Of a DNA stretch of 64,000 nucleotides, positions 43,645-51,709 are shown in pieces. The position numbers and the translations under genes were made by a program. The notes below the pieces were generated by a model. That model was not told the origin of the DNA, did no database searches, and saw nothing but the letters and a program-made list of their open reading frames with translations. Source of the stretch: a virus. Each line of letters begins with the position of its first letter. The stretch's first letter is position 1. Location of the stretch: the IMG/VR virus record IMGVR_UViG_3300025137_005002, positions 1 to 64,000 of that record. The stretch is one strand, 5' to 3'.

Positions 43645-44731
43645 ATTAGAAGATTTAGAATCAATACAATTAGAAATTACAAGTAATTGTAATGCTATGT
43701 GTTTAGATTGTGCTAGAAACATTGACGGAGTAAAACTTAATCCATATGTAGAGTTTGGTAAAGCAGGAAACATGAGCTTCGAGTTATTTAAAAGTATACT
43801 TAACAAAAAGACATTACCTAACTTTAAGAAGTTAGAACTAGATGGTAACTTTGGTGATAGTTTAATACATCCGCAGAGTTACGAGTTTATGGAATACTAT
43901 TGTAATGAGTTTCCAGGAACTGGTATTGAGATTAACTCTAACGGATCTTATAATGATACAGACTGGTGGTATAAGTTAGGAAAGTTATTATCCACACATC
44001 TTAAAAAGAGACCCGAGCATATTAAGTTTGGTATAGACGGAGTAGACTTTGAAACACACGGAATATACAGACGTAACTTAGATTACAATAAAATTATAGA
44101 TAATGCAAAAGCATTTATAGATGGCGGAGGTGTTGCTACATGGAAGTTTTTAGAATTTGACCACAACACACATCAAGTTGAACAAGCAAGACAGATAGCA
44201 AAAGAATTAGGCTTTAAGAGATTTTATTTAAAAGCAACAAGAAATAAAACAAGAGTAATTGAAGAAACTTTAGATAATAAATCTTACAAAGTAACCGGAC
44301 AAGCAACAAAGAAAAAAGAACATATTGAAATAGACTCAATGGATAAGGCTACAAGAAATGTTTTAGAAAATCATATAAAAAGTATTGTAAGTGATACTGA
44401 AAACTTTTATGATACAAGTACAGTCCGTTGTCCGTGGCAAAAACGTAAGATGATACAAATAGATTACGATGGTAGAATATATCAGTGTTGTCATATTGGT
44501 GGAAAATATGGTAGAGCAAAGAACTTTAGACATAAAGAGTATCAATATTACATTGACAAATATGGTATTGATTGGAATAACTTAAATATACATACACTAC
44601 AAGAAGTTTTTGATCATCCATATTGGAAAGATCTCGACGAAAGTTTTGATAATAGTATAAATGACAAATCAAATCCAAGAATTAAAAGATGTGTTGAAAA
44701 ATGTTCAGCAGAATTATGGGGTAAAGCATGA
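43637..44731 (+). CDS. Radical SAM enzyme B5
   Basis: 364 residues. C18/C22/C25 in CNAMCLDC, GNFGDSLIHP in the GGEP position, GIDGVDFETHGIYRRN and WKFLEFDHNTHQVEQA. The C-terminal module has VRCPWQKRK then DYDGRIYQCC (C284-C285) and CVEKC. The VRCP Cys before the CC is useful for aligning the split gene B6. It pairs with A10 (ATGA) as the fourth B-A unit. Confidence 0.85.
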   Translation: MIKLEDLESIQLEITSNCNAMCLDCARNIDGVKLNPYVEFGKAGNMSFELFKSILNKKTLPNFKKLELDGNFGDSLIHPQSYEFMEYYCNEFPGTGIEINSNGSYNDTDWWYKLGKLLSTHLKKRPEHIKFGIDGVDFETHGIYRRNLDYNKIIDNAKAFIDGGGVATWKFLEFDHNTHQVEQARQIAKELGFKRFYLKATRNKTRVIEETLDNKSYKVTGQATKKKEHIEIDSMDKATRNVLENHIKSIVSDTENFYDTSTVRCPWQKRKMIQIDYDGRIYQCCHIGGKYGRAKNFRHKEYQYYIDKYGIDWNNLNIHTLQEVFDHPYWKDLDESFDNSINDKSNPRIKRCVEKCSAELWGKA

Positions 44732-46050
44732 GTAAAACATACTGTCCTATTCCTTGGAACTTCCAAGCAGTAAGAAACAATGGTGATGTTCGTATTTGCT
44801 GTCAAGCAAATGTAACAAAGAACCAGGGTGTGGTTAGACATAAAGATGGCACACCTTATAATGCAGGAAGAGATAGTTTAGTTAGAGCCCGTAATGCCGA
44901 CCTTATGAAAATTGTTCGTAAGAATATGTTAGCAGGTATATGGAGTGACGAGTGTAAGAGGTGTAAGCAAGAGGAAGAAGTTGGACTTAATAGTAGACGT
45001 CAATATGAATTACAAACTTGGAGTAAACTTGATATAAAAGAAGCACGAGCACTTACTAAAGTCGATGGAACTATTGATACAGAACGTGCTCCAATAAATT
45101 ACTACGATTTAAGATTTGGTAACTTATGCAATTTGCAGTGTCGTATGTGTGGACCTACTGATAGTCATAGTTGGTATGAACAATGGACTGACTATCATAA
45201 AGAAGAAGGCTTTCAAGATACACATGGATACGTTAAGTTAAATCGTAATAAAAAAGGTAGATTAGAAACTAAAGATTATAGTTGGCACGGATCTACAAGT
45301 TTTTGGAATAATATTGAAAAGAATTTAGATAAAATTCAGCACGTTTATATGGCAGGCGGTGAACCTATGATGATTGAACGTCATTACGAGTTCCTAGAGA
45401 AGTGTGTTAAGAAAGATGTTGCTAAAAACATATTAATTGAATACAATACTAACATGACAAACTTACCTGACAAAGTATTAGAGTACTGGAAGCATTTTAA
45501 AGAAGTTAGAGTTGGTGCAAGTATAGATGGTATGGGAGAAGTATTAGAGTATCAACGTTATCCAATTAAGTGGGAACAGGCAAAGAAGAATTTAGATAAA
45601 CTAGATAAGTTTGCACAAGAAAACAGTAACATAATGGCATGGATAGCCTACACTGTTACAGTGAATAATGTTTGGCACTTGCCTGAGTTTATGTTATGGA
45701 AAGTTAAATCAAGTGGCTGGAAGAAGATTAACAGTACAATGAAAAGACCAGTAATAACTCATCATGTTGCACATGGTCCAAAGAGAATGAACTTAAAGAT
45801 ATTGCCTCCGCATTTAAAAGAAACTTTAGAAGCAGTTTATAATAATTGGAAAGCCATATTTGCTAGTGAGTTTACTGAATTACAAACAGAAAAGGCTTGC
45901 AAAATCCTTGATAGTGTGTTACAATTTACTAAATCAGAAGATTATGATCAATTAGACGAATACATCAAATTCACAAAATATTTGGATAGAACTAGGAAAC
46001 AAGATATCACAAAAGTTGTTCCTAGATACAAGGATTTGTTTAATGATTAA
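44728..46050 (+). CDS. Radical SAM enzyme A10
   Basis: 440 residues. C6 in YCPIPW, C24-C25 in RICC, CKRC and NSRR. Radical SAM motif CNLQCRMC at C134/C138/C141, AGGEPMM near 210, SIDGMGEVLEYQRYP near 268, terminal LDRTRKQDITKVVPRY. The N-terminal DGDV-like VRNNGDVRICCQAN matches a canonical SPASM segment almost exactly. The stop overlaps the next class B gene by eight bases. Confidence 0.85.
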   Translation: MSKTYCPIPWNFQAVRNNGDVRICCQANVTKNQGVVRHKDGTPYNAGRDSLVRARNADLMKIVRKNMLAGIWSDECKRCKQEEEVGLNSRRQYELQTWSKLDIKEARALTKVDGTIDTERAPINYYDLRFGNLCNLQCRMCGPTDSHSWYEQWTDYHKEEGFQDTHGYVKLNRNKKGRLETKDYSWHGSTSFWNNIEKNLDKIQHVYMAGGEPMMIERHYEFLEKCVKKDVAKNILIEYNTNMTNLPDKVLEYWKHFKEVRVGASIDGMGEVLEYQRYPIKWEQAKKNLDKLDKFAQENSNIMAWIAYTVTVNNVWHLPEFMLWKVKSSGWKKINSTMKRPVITHHVAHGPKRMNLKILPPHLKETLEAVYNNWKAIFASEFTELQTEKACKILDSVLQFTKSEDYDQLDEYIKFTKYLDRTRKQDITKVVPRYKDLFND

Positions 46051-46762
46051 AGAAGGATATAAAGGTCTAAACAATTCAGTATACATTGATAATGGATTTA
46101 GAATACAAATAGAATCTAGTACTAGATGTAACTGCTTATGTCCTGGTTGTGCTAGAACAAAAATTAAACAAAAGTTTGACGCAGGAAAAAGTAACTTAAT
46201 GTATCCAATTATGGATATGTCATTAGAAGACTTTAAACTATTAGTCCGACCAGAGAACAATATATTTAGAATAACTTATAGTCTTACACTAGGAGATCCT
46301 ATATATAGTGGATCGTTCTTAGAACAGTTAGAATATTTAAATACTTTAGAGAAACGTCCTTGGATTAATTTACATACAAACGGAAGTGGTCGTTCTAAAG
46401 ACTGGTGGTATAAACTAGGTAAACTATTAAAAGGCAGAGACAGAGTTGAGTTTGCTATAGATGGTTTAGAAGATACAAACAAAATTTATAGAATAAATTC
46501 TAAATGGAAAACAATTATAGAAGGCATTAAAACATTAAAACATAGTATAGATGAAATTGATAGTGATGCCGAAGTAGATGTTAGACACATTATATTTGAA
46601 CACAACTATCATCAAACTATCGAAGTTTGCAAACTAGCACAAGAACTAAAGGCTAATACTTTGCGTATTTTTGTTGGTGATGGTAGAACGCCAAAGCATA
46701 TGATTTTAAAAAGTAAAGGGTGGGATATAATTAAGAAAGAAGTAAATGATTATCTATCCTAA
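46043..46762 (+). CDS. Radical SAM enzyme B6, core half of a split gene
   Basis: 239 residues from ATG 46043 (TTG at 46016 would lie inside A10). C29/C33/C36 in CNCLCPGC with an additional C31, LTLGDPIYSG in the GGEP position, AIDGLEDTNKIYRIN and VRHIIFEHNYHQTIEV. It stops with KKEVNDYLS just where other class B proteins run into the C-terminal cluster module. The missing module is encoded in another frame by the next ORF, which starts 17 bases before this stop. It is either a two-subunit enzyme, a frameshifted product or a sequencing error. Confidence 0.8.
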   Translation: MIKEGYKGLNNSVYIDNGFRIQIESSTRCNCLCPGCARTKIKQKFDAGKSNLMYPIMDMSLEDFKLLVRPENNIFRITYSLTLGDPIYSGSFLEQLEYLNTLEKRPWINLHTNGSGRSKDWWYKLGKLLKGRDRVEFAIDGLEDTNKIYRINSKWKTIIEGIKTLKHSIDEIDSDAEVDVRHIIFEHNYHQTIEVCKLAQELKANTLRIFVGDGRTPKHMILKSKGWDIIKKEVNDYLS

Positions 46763-47096
46763 ATGCAAATATAGAGATGACCAAGTTCCTATCCTAAGAG
46801 TAGATGGATACGTTGGACCTTGTTGTCACTTTGGAGGAGAACAACCCTGGTATGATTTAAAACAATTACTAGGAGAGAAGATAGAACAATTACATATAAC
46901 AAAAGGAACTATGGATGAAATTAATCGTAGTGAAGCAAGTTATATGATTGAACAAAGTTTTACAGAAGCACCTATGGATACTTGTAAACAAATGTGTGAT
47001 AAACCTTTTTTAGAAACAAGTAAAAAGAGTGGCTTTAGTACTGCTAACAACAAAGTAATGATTAAGAATTTAAACAAGAGTAGATTAGATGATTGA
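46746..47096 (+). CDS. Radical SAM enzyme B6, SPASM-like half of a split gene
   Basis: 116 residues. YPKCKYRDDQVPILRVDGYV then GPCC (C26-C27) aligns with VRCPWQKRK...DYDGRIYQCC of B5, and TCKQMCDKPF matches the closing Cys pair of class B proteins. Its own ATG at 46746 makes an independently started subunit possible; nearby purines (GAAAGAAG about seven bases upstream) could serve as a weak ribosome binding site. The frame differs from the upstream half by one base. Confidence 0.75.
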   Translation: MIIYPKCKYRDDQVPILRVDGYVGPCCHFGGEQPWYDLKQLLGEKIEQLHITKGTMDEINRSEASYMIEQSFTEAPMDTCKQMCDKPFLETSKKSGFSTANNKVMIKNLNKSRLDD

Positions 47097-47418
47097 TATT
47101 TTAATTAAATCTATAATAGGTGGACTAATAATTGGAATAGTTAGTACGTTGGCACAGAAGAACCCAACTGCTGGTGCATTTATAATGGGCATACCTTTAG
47201 TAAGTATTATTACATTAAGTATTATGCATTATAGTGGCGTTGACTATCAAACGTTTAGAACATTCTCATATCAAACTGTTTACTTTGTAGCAATAAGTTT
47301 AGTATTCTTTCCTATCTTTGTTGCACTTTATAACTACAACTTTTGGTTTGCTTTACTAGGTAGTGCAACTATAACAGGTGCTTTAATGTTAGCCAGTGTT
47401 AAACTTTTGGACTTTTAA
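47089..47418 (+). CDS. DUF3147-like integral membrane protein
   Basis: 109 residues with four hydrophobic segments: about 5-22, 30-46, 60-79 and 85-106. AQKNPTAGAFIMGIPLVS between the first two is like the small bacterial DUF3147 family, function unknown. It sits between radical SAM genes and may anchor or transport something connected with them, but nothing shows this. Confidence 0.55.
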   Translation: MIDILIKSIIGGLIIGIVSTLAQKNPTAGAFIMGIPLVSIITLSIMHYSGVDYQTFRTFSYQTVYFVAISLVFFPIFVALYNYNFWFALLGSATITGALMLASVKLLDF

Positions 47419-48528
47419 ATGACTGATTTAAAAACTAGTGAATATGATTTTAGTGCTATACCCTACAATGATTTAGTTAGTGTAGGACAACGTACTTTAA
47501 TACATAGGGATATATTTACAGTAAGTTGGCTACTAGGAAGATTCTGTAATTATAAATGTAGTTATTGTTGGCCCTATGCTCGTAGTGACAGAAAAGATCA
47601 TAGACCTTTAGAACTTTGTTTAAAAACAATAGATGAGATTAAAAGACAGGCTAGAGAAAATAACTTTAACAGTTTTCACTTTAGTTTAAGTGGAGGAGAA
47701 CCAACTTTCCACCCAGGCTATTTAGATATAATGAAACATTTATCTGATGATGCACAAAATACGAATTATACAAGTGTACATATGACTAGCAACTGTAGTC
47801 GAAACATGAAATGGTTTCAAACATATGTTGATTACGCAAGTAAGTTTCACAGGGCTAGTATCACTTGTAGTTTACACGTTGAACACGTTAACAATAAAGA
47901 AAAAATGCAACAATTGGCAGACAAGTTAATACTATGTCAAGAACATGATGTACAAGTTACAATTAATATGGTTATGGTACCACAGTTATTTGATCAGTAT
48001 TATGAAAATGCATTGTTCTTTCATAACCAAAACATTAACGTAACACTAAAGCCTATGAGTGATCCTACGGCGAGTAGAGTTGTAGATGGATATACAGAAG
48101 AAATGAAGCAAAAACTGTATAATGATATGCCACAACGTGCTTATACAGAACAAAAAAATAAATATGTAATAAGACCGAAGCCGAATTGGAAACCCTTACC
48201 GGAAATGAAATTAGACAACGGCACTGTACCACAACATTTTCAAGTTGAGTTTGAAGATAGCAAAGGCAAGAAATGGTACATGGATCAAGCAGAACGTTTT
48301 AATGCGTTTAACTTTAACAAATTCAAAGGCTGGAATTGTAACGCAGGATACCAAGGAGTTATCATAAGAGAACCAGACGGTTCGATTAAGCGAAGTTATA
48401 GTTGCAGTGATGTTCCATTAGGGAATATTGAAACAGGATTTAAATTATTTGATAAGCCGATGCCTTGTATATCACAAAGTTGTGTATCAAGTGCAGACAG
48501 TAAAATACCGAAAAGAAAGATTATATGA
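47419..48528 (+). CDS. Radical SAM enzyme C1
   Basis: 369 residues, distinct from classes A and B. WLLGRFCNYKCSYCWPYAR places the cysteines at C43/C47/C50, and SGGEPTFHPGYL near 96 is a canonical second motif. HMTSNCSRNMKWF and CSLHVEHVNNKE follow, as in radical SAM-SPASM enzymes. The C-terminal part has CNAGYQG, SYSCSDVPLGNI and MPCISQSC, a typical SPASM cysteine series for auxiliary clusters. No N-terminal cluster module is present. It may act at a different step from the A and B enzymes; genes for Nfu and SufE homologues follow. Confidence 0.85.
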   Translation: MTDLKTSEYDFSAIPYNDLVSVGQRTLIHRDIFTVSWLLGRFCNYKCSYCWPYARSDRKDHRPLELCLKTIDEIKRQARENNFNSFHFSLSGGEPTFHPGYLDIMKHLSDDAQNTNYTSVHMTSNCSRNMKWFQTYVDYASKFHRASITCSLHVEHVNNKEKMQQLADKLILCQEHDVQVTINMVMVPQLFDQYYENALFFHNQNINVTLKPMSDPTASRVVDGYTEEMKQKLYNDMPQRAYTEQKNKYVIRPKPNWKPLPEMKLDNGTVPQHFQVEFEDSKGKKWYMDQAERFNAFNFNKFKGWNCNAGYQGVIIREPDGSIKRSYSCSDVPLGNIETGFKLFDKPMPCISQSCVSSADSKIPKRKII

Positions 48529-48707
48529 AAACTACAAGAGGAATCTTTGCAGGACTAGACGAGGAATCGTTCAACAAAATTAAAAAAACTTTTAATGTTG
48601 AAGAAGCAAAGGTTGAACCAAAAAAGAAAACCAACCAAGAGAAGAAACACTATGGAAAGAACAAAAGAAGAAATAGTAAAAGAAATAAAGACGATAATAG
48701 AAAATAA
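48525..48707 (+). CDS. Small Lys-rich protein (60 aa)
   Basis: Starts ATGA at the C1 stop. An N-terminal helix-like segment (GLDEESFNKIKKTFNVEEAK) is followed by an almost purely Lys/Arg/Asn tail (KKKTNQEKKHYGKNKRRNSK). The tail overlaps the Nfu-like gene in another frame, so part of its composition may be set by that gene. Could be an RNA-binding peptide; no family recognised. Confidence 0.45.
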   Translation: MKTTRGIFAGLDEESFNKIKKTFNVEEAKVEPKKKTNQEKKHYGKNKRRNSKRNKDDNRK

Positions 48708-48993
48708 CATTCAGCCAAACGTTGCTATGCACGGTGGCGAAATTGTCTTTAAAGACTTTGATGTTGATTCTGGCAACGTACTAGTAATGTTAAGTGGATC
48801 TTGTTCAGGATGTTCTAGCAGTATGGTAACACTTAAACTAGGTGTTGAGAATATGCTAAAACATTATGTAAAAGAAGTCACAGGGATCACAGGCGTAGAC
48901 GATCCTAACTTTAACGATCCATATTACACAAACTACGATACATTTCAAGAAGAAGAATACTATAGTACAGATGAGTATAAAAAAGAAGATTAA
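48652..48993 (+). CDS. Nfu-type Fe-S cluster carrier domain protein
   Basis: 113 residues from ATG 48652; the frame is open upstream to 48595. EEIVKEIKTIIENNIQP and VAMHGGEIVFKDFD are the Nfu domain start, and SGSCSGCSSSMVTLKLGVE holds the cluster-bridging C51-x-x-C54. Nfu dimers carry [4Fe-4S] clusters to apo-enzymes. The acidic, Tyr-rich tail (NYDTFQEEEYYSTDEYKKED) is an unusual extension. Placed directly after the radical SAM block, with sufE overlapping its end, it is probably a dedicated carrier. Confidence 0.85.
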   Translation: MERTKEEIVKEIKTIIENNIQPNVAMHGGEIVFKDFDVDSGNVLVMLSGSCSGCSSSMVTLKLGVENMLKHYVKEVTGITGVDDPNFNDPYYTNYDTFQEEEYYSTDEYKKED

Positions 48994-49375
48994 TAATTGG
49001 GGCGAAGACTTACAACTACTAGAAGGGCAAGACAGGTTACAATACCTAGTTGACCTAGCTCGTAATGCCACATCATTACCTCCAGAAATGAGAACTGACG
49101 AACGACTTGTTCCAGGTTGTATCAGTAAAATTTGGGTAGATGTGGGTTTAGTAGAAAACAAAGTTAAAGTATATTACGATAGTGATGCTTTAATACCAAA
49201 AGGTATAGCAACAATAGTTTGTGATATATTTACTGACAGTACTAAAGACGAAGCATTGAATCTTGCTACGGAAGATTTAGAACCACTAGGATTTATGCAA
49301 TTAGTAACACCACAGAGACGTAACGGACTCTTTAACCTAATAGGTGTAATAAAAGGGAAAGTAGAAAGGTTGTAA
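48971..49375 (+). CDS. sufE: SufE-like sulfur acceptor protein
   Basis: 134 residues, normal SufE length. LQYLVDLARNATSLPPEMRT (23-42) and RLVPGCISKIWVDVG place the persulfide Cys at residue 50 in the V-P-G-C motif; FTDSTKDEALNLA and TPQRRNGLFNLIGVIK follow as in SufE. SufE accepts sulfur from the cysteine desulfurase SufS and raises its activity. No desulfurase is encoded in the window, so host SufS or IscS would be the source. It overlaps the Nfu-like gene by 23 bases. Confidence 0.85.
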   Translation: MSIKKKINNWGEDLQLLEGQDRLQYLVDLARNATSLPPEMRTDERLVPGCISKIWVDVGLVENKVKVYYDSDALIPKGIATIVCDIFTDSTKDEALNLATEDLEPLGFMQLVTPQRRNGLFNLIGVIKGKVERL

Positions 49376-50028
49376 TGGAATATAAGGGCATCAGTGAATC
49401 CGAATTTCATTTTGTTATCCCGGAAGTAAAAACTCCGTTAAAAGAATTAACAGAATTATATAACAAAGTAAAAGACTATTCCTATACATGGAACGATTAC
49501 AAGAAGAAATATGATCCAAATAAACATCATCAGCCTAGAGGAGATGGTGGATTAGGAGCAGTATATTCTCCAGACTTAGAAGGTATAGAAATAAAAGACT
49601 ACCCTGTAGTAAAGGAGTTCTTAAGAAACTTTATTTTTTATCAACCAGATGAAAAAGATATTAATAACGAAAGTGGATTAGAAGGAAATGATGTTACTTT
49701 TATGACATACGAGCCTGGCTTTGTATTTAAGAAACATACTGATAGAGAAATGCAATACAATCTTATGATGCCTATACTCCCATTAACTAATAATGAACCT
49801 ATACATTATTGGGTAGGAGAAGATAAAGACAGGGATATTACGGATAAGAAAGTAGCAACTGTTTACTATAATTTTGATCACCCAACAGTTTGTAATGGTA
49901 AGGCTTTACATAGTGTAGACGAAATTAAAGAACATAGAGTTATATTTAGAATTAAACTTGCTAAAGAATCATTTGAATCAATTAGAGAAAGGTATAAACG
50001 AGGTACATTTTTAAATGTTAATGACTAA
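49375..50028 (+). CDS. Fe(II)/2-oxoglutarate-oxygenase-like protein
   Basis: 217 residues, TAATG start. FMTYEPGFVFKKHTDREMQY near 117 contains the H-x-D metal pair, and NGKALHSVDEIKEHRVIFRI near 183 the distal His followed by an Arg suited to 2-oxoglutarate. The order matches aspartyl/prolyl hydroxylase-like enzymes. It may be another tailoring enzyme; it shares this general fold with the protein at 16225 without obvious sequence similarity. Confidence 0.55.
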   Translation: MEYKGISESEFHFVIPEVKTPLKELTELYNKVKDYSYTWNDYKKKYDPNKHHQPRGDGGLGAVYSPDLEGIEIKDYPVVKEFLRNFIFYQPDEKDINNESGLEGNDVTFMTYEPGFVFKKHTDREMQYNLMMPILPLTNNEPIHYWVGEDKDRDITDKKVATVYYNFDHPTVCNGKALHSVDEIKEHRVIFRIKLAKESFESIRERYKRGTFLNVND

Positions 50029-50569
50029 AGAACTAACGCCAGAGATGGATACTTGTTTACAAAAATTTTGTAAGAAGTGTGAAGAACTAGGTTATATGAA
50101 TAATACATTTTCAGCAATGAAGTATGATTGGTTACGACAACAAGGAGGTATATGGCATTGTGTATCACACGGAGGACTTGAAGCAGGTTACGGAGATATA
50201 TTAAGTTTAGCAGGATGTCATCCATTACCAGAAGTAAACGACAATGCGTGGAGAGTAATGTTTAGAGGTGTACAATTACCAGGACATTATGGATTTGGGT
50301 TAAGTAAGTATCATATGAATGCCTTAACATGGAGGTATATACTTCCTAAACAGTTAGAGTTTATCGGACCAGACAAAGAAATTTATATCACTACAAACAT
50401 GAATAATGATGCTAGTGGTAAAATGAACAAGACACATCGCTTGTTTCAAAGACTAAAAGTACTAGGAATGGTAGAACATCATAATGATATGGAGTTATAC
50501 TTTACTAGACAATCGGTGTGGAAACTTAATAGAGAAATGTACATGGAGGTACGAGCTAATGTGGTTTAA
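50015..50569 (+). CDS. Hypothetical protein (184 aa)
   Basis: ATG 50015 or 50021, both inside the end of the oxygenase-like gene. The protein is soluble with several Cys and His (CLQKFCKKCEELGY, WHCVSHGG, GCHPLPEV), though spacing fits no standard zinc motif. The middle, QLPGHYGFGLSKYHMNALTW, looks structural. No family recognised. The following gene begins before its stop. Confidence 0.55.
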   Translation: MLMTKELTPEMDTCLQKFCKKCEELGYMNNTFSAMKYDWLRQQGGIWHCVSHGGLEAGYGDILSLAGCHPLPEVNDNAWRVMFRGVQLPGHYGFGLSKYHMNALTWRYILPKQLEFIGPDKEIYITTNMNNDASGKMNKTHRLFQRLKVLGMVEHHNDMELYFTRQSVWKLNREMYMEVRANVV

Positions 50570-50846
50570 TTGGAATCATCTTAGAGAAGCCGAAAAGCAT
50601 GGTGGCAATAAAGGAACAAACGCAGTAGTTCTTTATTTCAAACATGGCTGGGTAAGTATAAAAGAAGCATGGAGTTTATTGTTATTATGTATAGCAAGTA
50701 TCCTACACGCAATTTGCCCACCGTTGTTTGACTTTAAATTATTAGAACTAAGATTAAAATATGATGAAAAGTTATATGACTTTGTTCCAACACACCCTGC
50801 TTGGGATAGCCTAAGAAAAAAAATAGCAAAAAAGAAAAAGAAGTAA
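50559..50846 (+). CDS. Small membrane protein, DUF6356-like
   Basis: 95 residues. ATG 50559 is preceded by GGAGG and chosen over far-upstream in-frame starts. HLREAEKHGGN near the start, a hydrophobic stretch at about 37-52 (AWSLLLLCIASILHAICPP) with H-A-x-x-P, and a Lys-rich tail resemble short DUF6356-type membrane proteins seen in glycan or capsule loci. That family link is tentative. Confidence 0.5.
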   Translation: MWFNWNHLREAEKHGGNKGTNAVVLYFKHGWVSIKEAWSLLLLCIASILHAICPPLFDFKLLELRLKYDEKLYDFVPTHPAWDSLRKKIAKKKKK

Positions 50847-50849
50847 TTA

Positions 50850-51575
50850 ATGCAATACGAAGAACTGCAAAAGATTATTAGTAATGGTATCACTATTCAA
50901 TCAAGTGGTACAACAGGAACACCTAAACGAATAGAACAAACTCCTGCTAAACTAAAAGCGGCTGATGAAGTTGCAATAGATAGTCAACAACTTACTAGTA
51001 ACTCTAAAATTTATACAATATGTAAAACAACTCATGCTGGAGGTTTGTTAGCACAAACTTTACCTGGCATTCGTATTGGAGCAGAAGTTATTGTAGAAGA
51101 CTTTAATGCATACAGGTTTGTTAGAGAAGTTACAAAGTATACGCATACGCATATTACACCTGACCATGGCAAAGCAATAATAAAAACTAAAGGCTGGAGA
51201 GATTTAGATTTAACAGGATTATGGGTAACTTGTGGTAGTGACAGAGTTCCGTGGTATTTAATAAGTGCCTTTGTTAGTAAAGGTGCAACGTTTATGACTA
51301 ATTGGGGAATGACAGAGATAGGACCTTGTGCTATCAATACAGTTTTTGATAGTATGGACAAGGTAGAAGAATATAGAAGTAAAATTATACACGGTATGAA
51401 TGGCGACGAATCTTTACCAATATTAGGAGATAGATTCTACTGTGATTACCAAATATCTGAATGGAATGAACTAATTGTTAAAGGAGATATATGCGTATAT
51501 AATGATTGGTTTAAAACTGGAGATAAAGTAGTAACTAAACAAGACATATTATATTATGATGGGAGAATAAAATGA
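50850..51575 (+). CDS. Truncated AMP-dependent ligase (adenylate-forming enzyme)
   Basis: 241 residues compared with 450-550 for acyl-CoA ligases such as MenE. Motifs of the large domain are present in order: SSGTTGTPKRIEQ near 14 (phosphate loop), NWGMTEIGPC near 151 and NDWFKTGDKV near 220. The N-terminal part before the phosphate loop and the C-terminal lid with the catalytic Lys are both absent; the protein ends at YYDGRIK. It may bind or activate an acid with help from another protein, or be a degraded gene. The frame is clean. Confidence 0.65.
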   Translation: MQYEELQKIISNGITIQSSGTTGTPKRIEQTPAKLKAADEVAIDSQQLTSNSKIYTICKTTHAGGLLAQTLPGIRIGAEVIVEDFNAYRFVREVTKYTHTHITPDHGKAIIKTKGWRDLDLTGLWVTCGSDRVPWYLISAFVSKGATFMTNWGMTEIGPCAINTVFDSMDKVEEYRSKIIHGMNGDESLPILGDRFYCDYQISEWNELIVKGDICVYNDWFKTGDKVVTKQDILYYDGRIK

Positions 51576-51709
51576 TACTAGACTTTTTCGTATTAGTTTT
51601 AATTATTATTGGGTCAGGCATACTTTATAGTTTTTTATGGAGTTGGCACAAAGACAAAGAATGGCGACGTAACAATCCAGATGAACATAACATAAAAGAA
51701 AAAGAATGA
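51572..51709 (+). CDS. Single-TM micro-protein (45 aa)
   Basis: ATGA-type overlaps with both neighbouring genes. Residues 2-24 form one hydrophobic helix (ILDFFVLVLIIIGSGILYSF), followed by a charged tail (WHKDKEWRRNNPDEHN). Likely inner-membrane peptide. No family recognised. Confidence 0.5.
   Translation: MILDFFVLVLIIIGSGILYSFLWSWHKDKEWRRNNPDEHNIKEKE

Noticed and set aside
23949-48528. Classical RiPP cluster with a precursor peptide
   Set aside because: No Cys-, Asn- or Gly-repeat precursor or leader peptide with a recognition domain was found beside the radical SAM genes; small ORFs present are membrane or Lys-rich.
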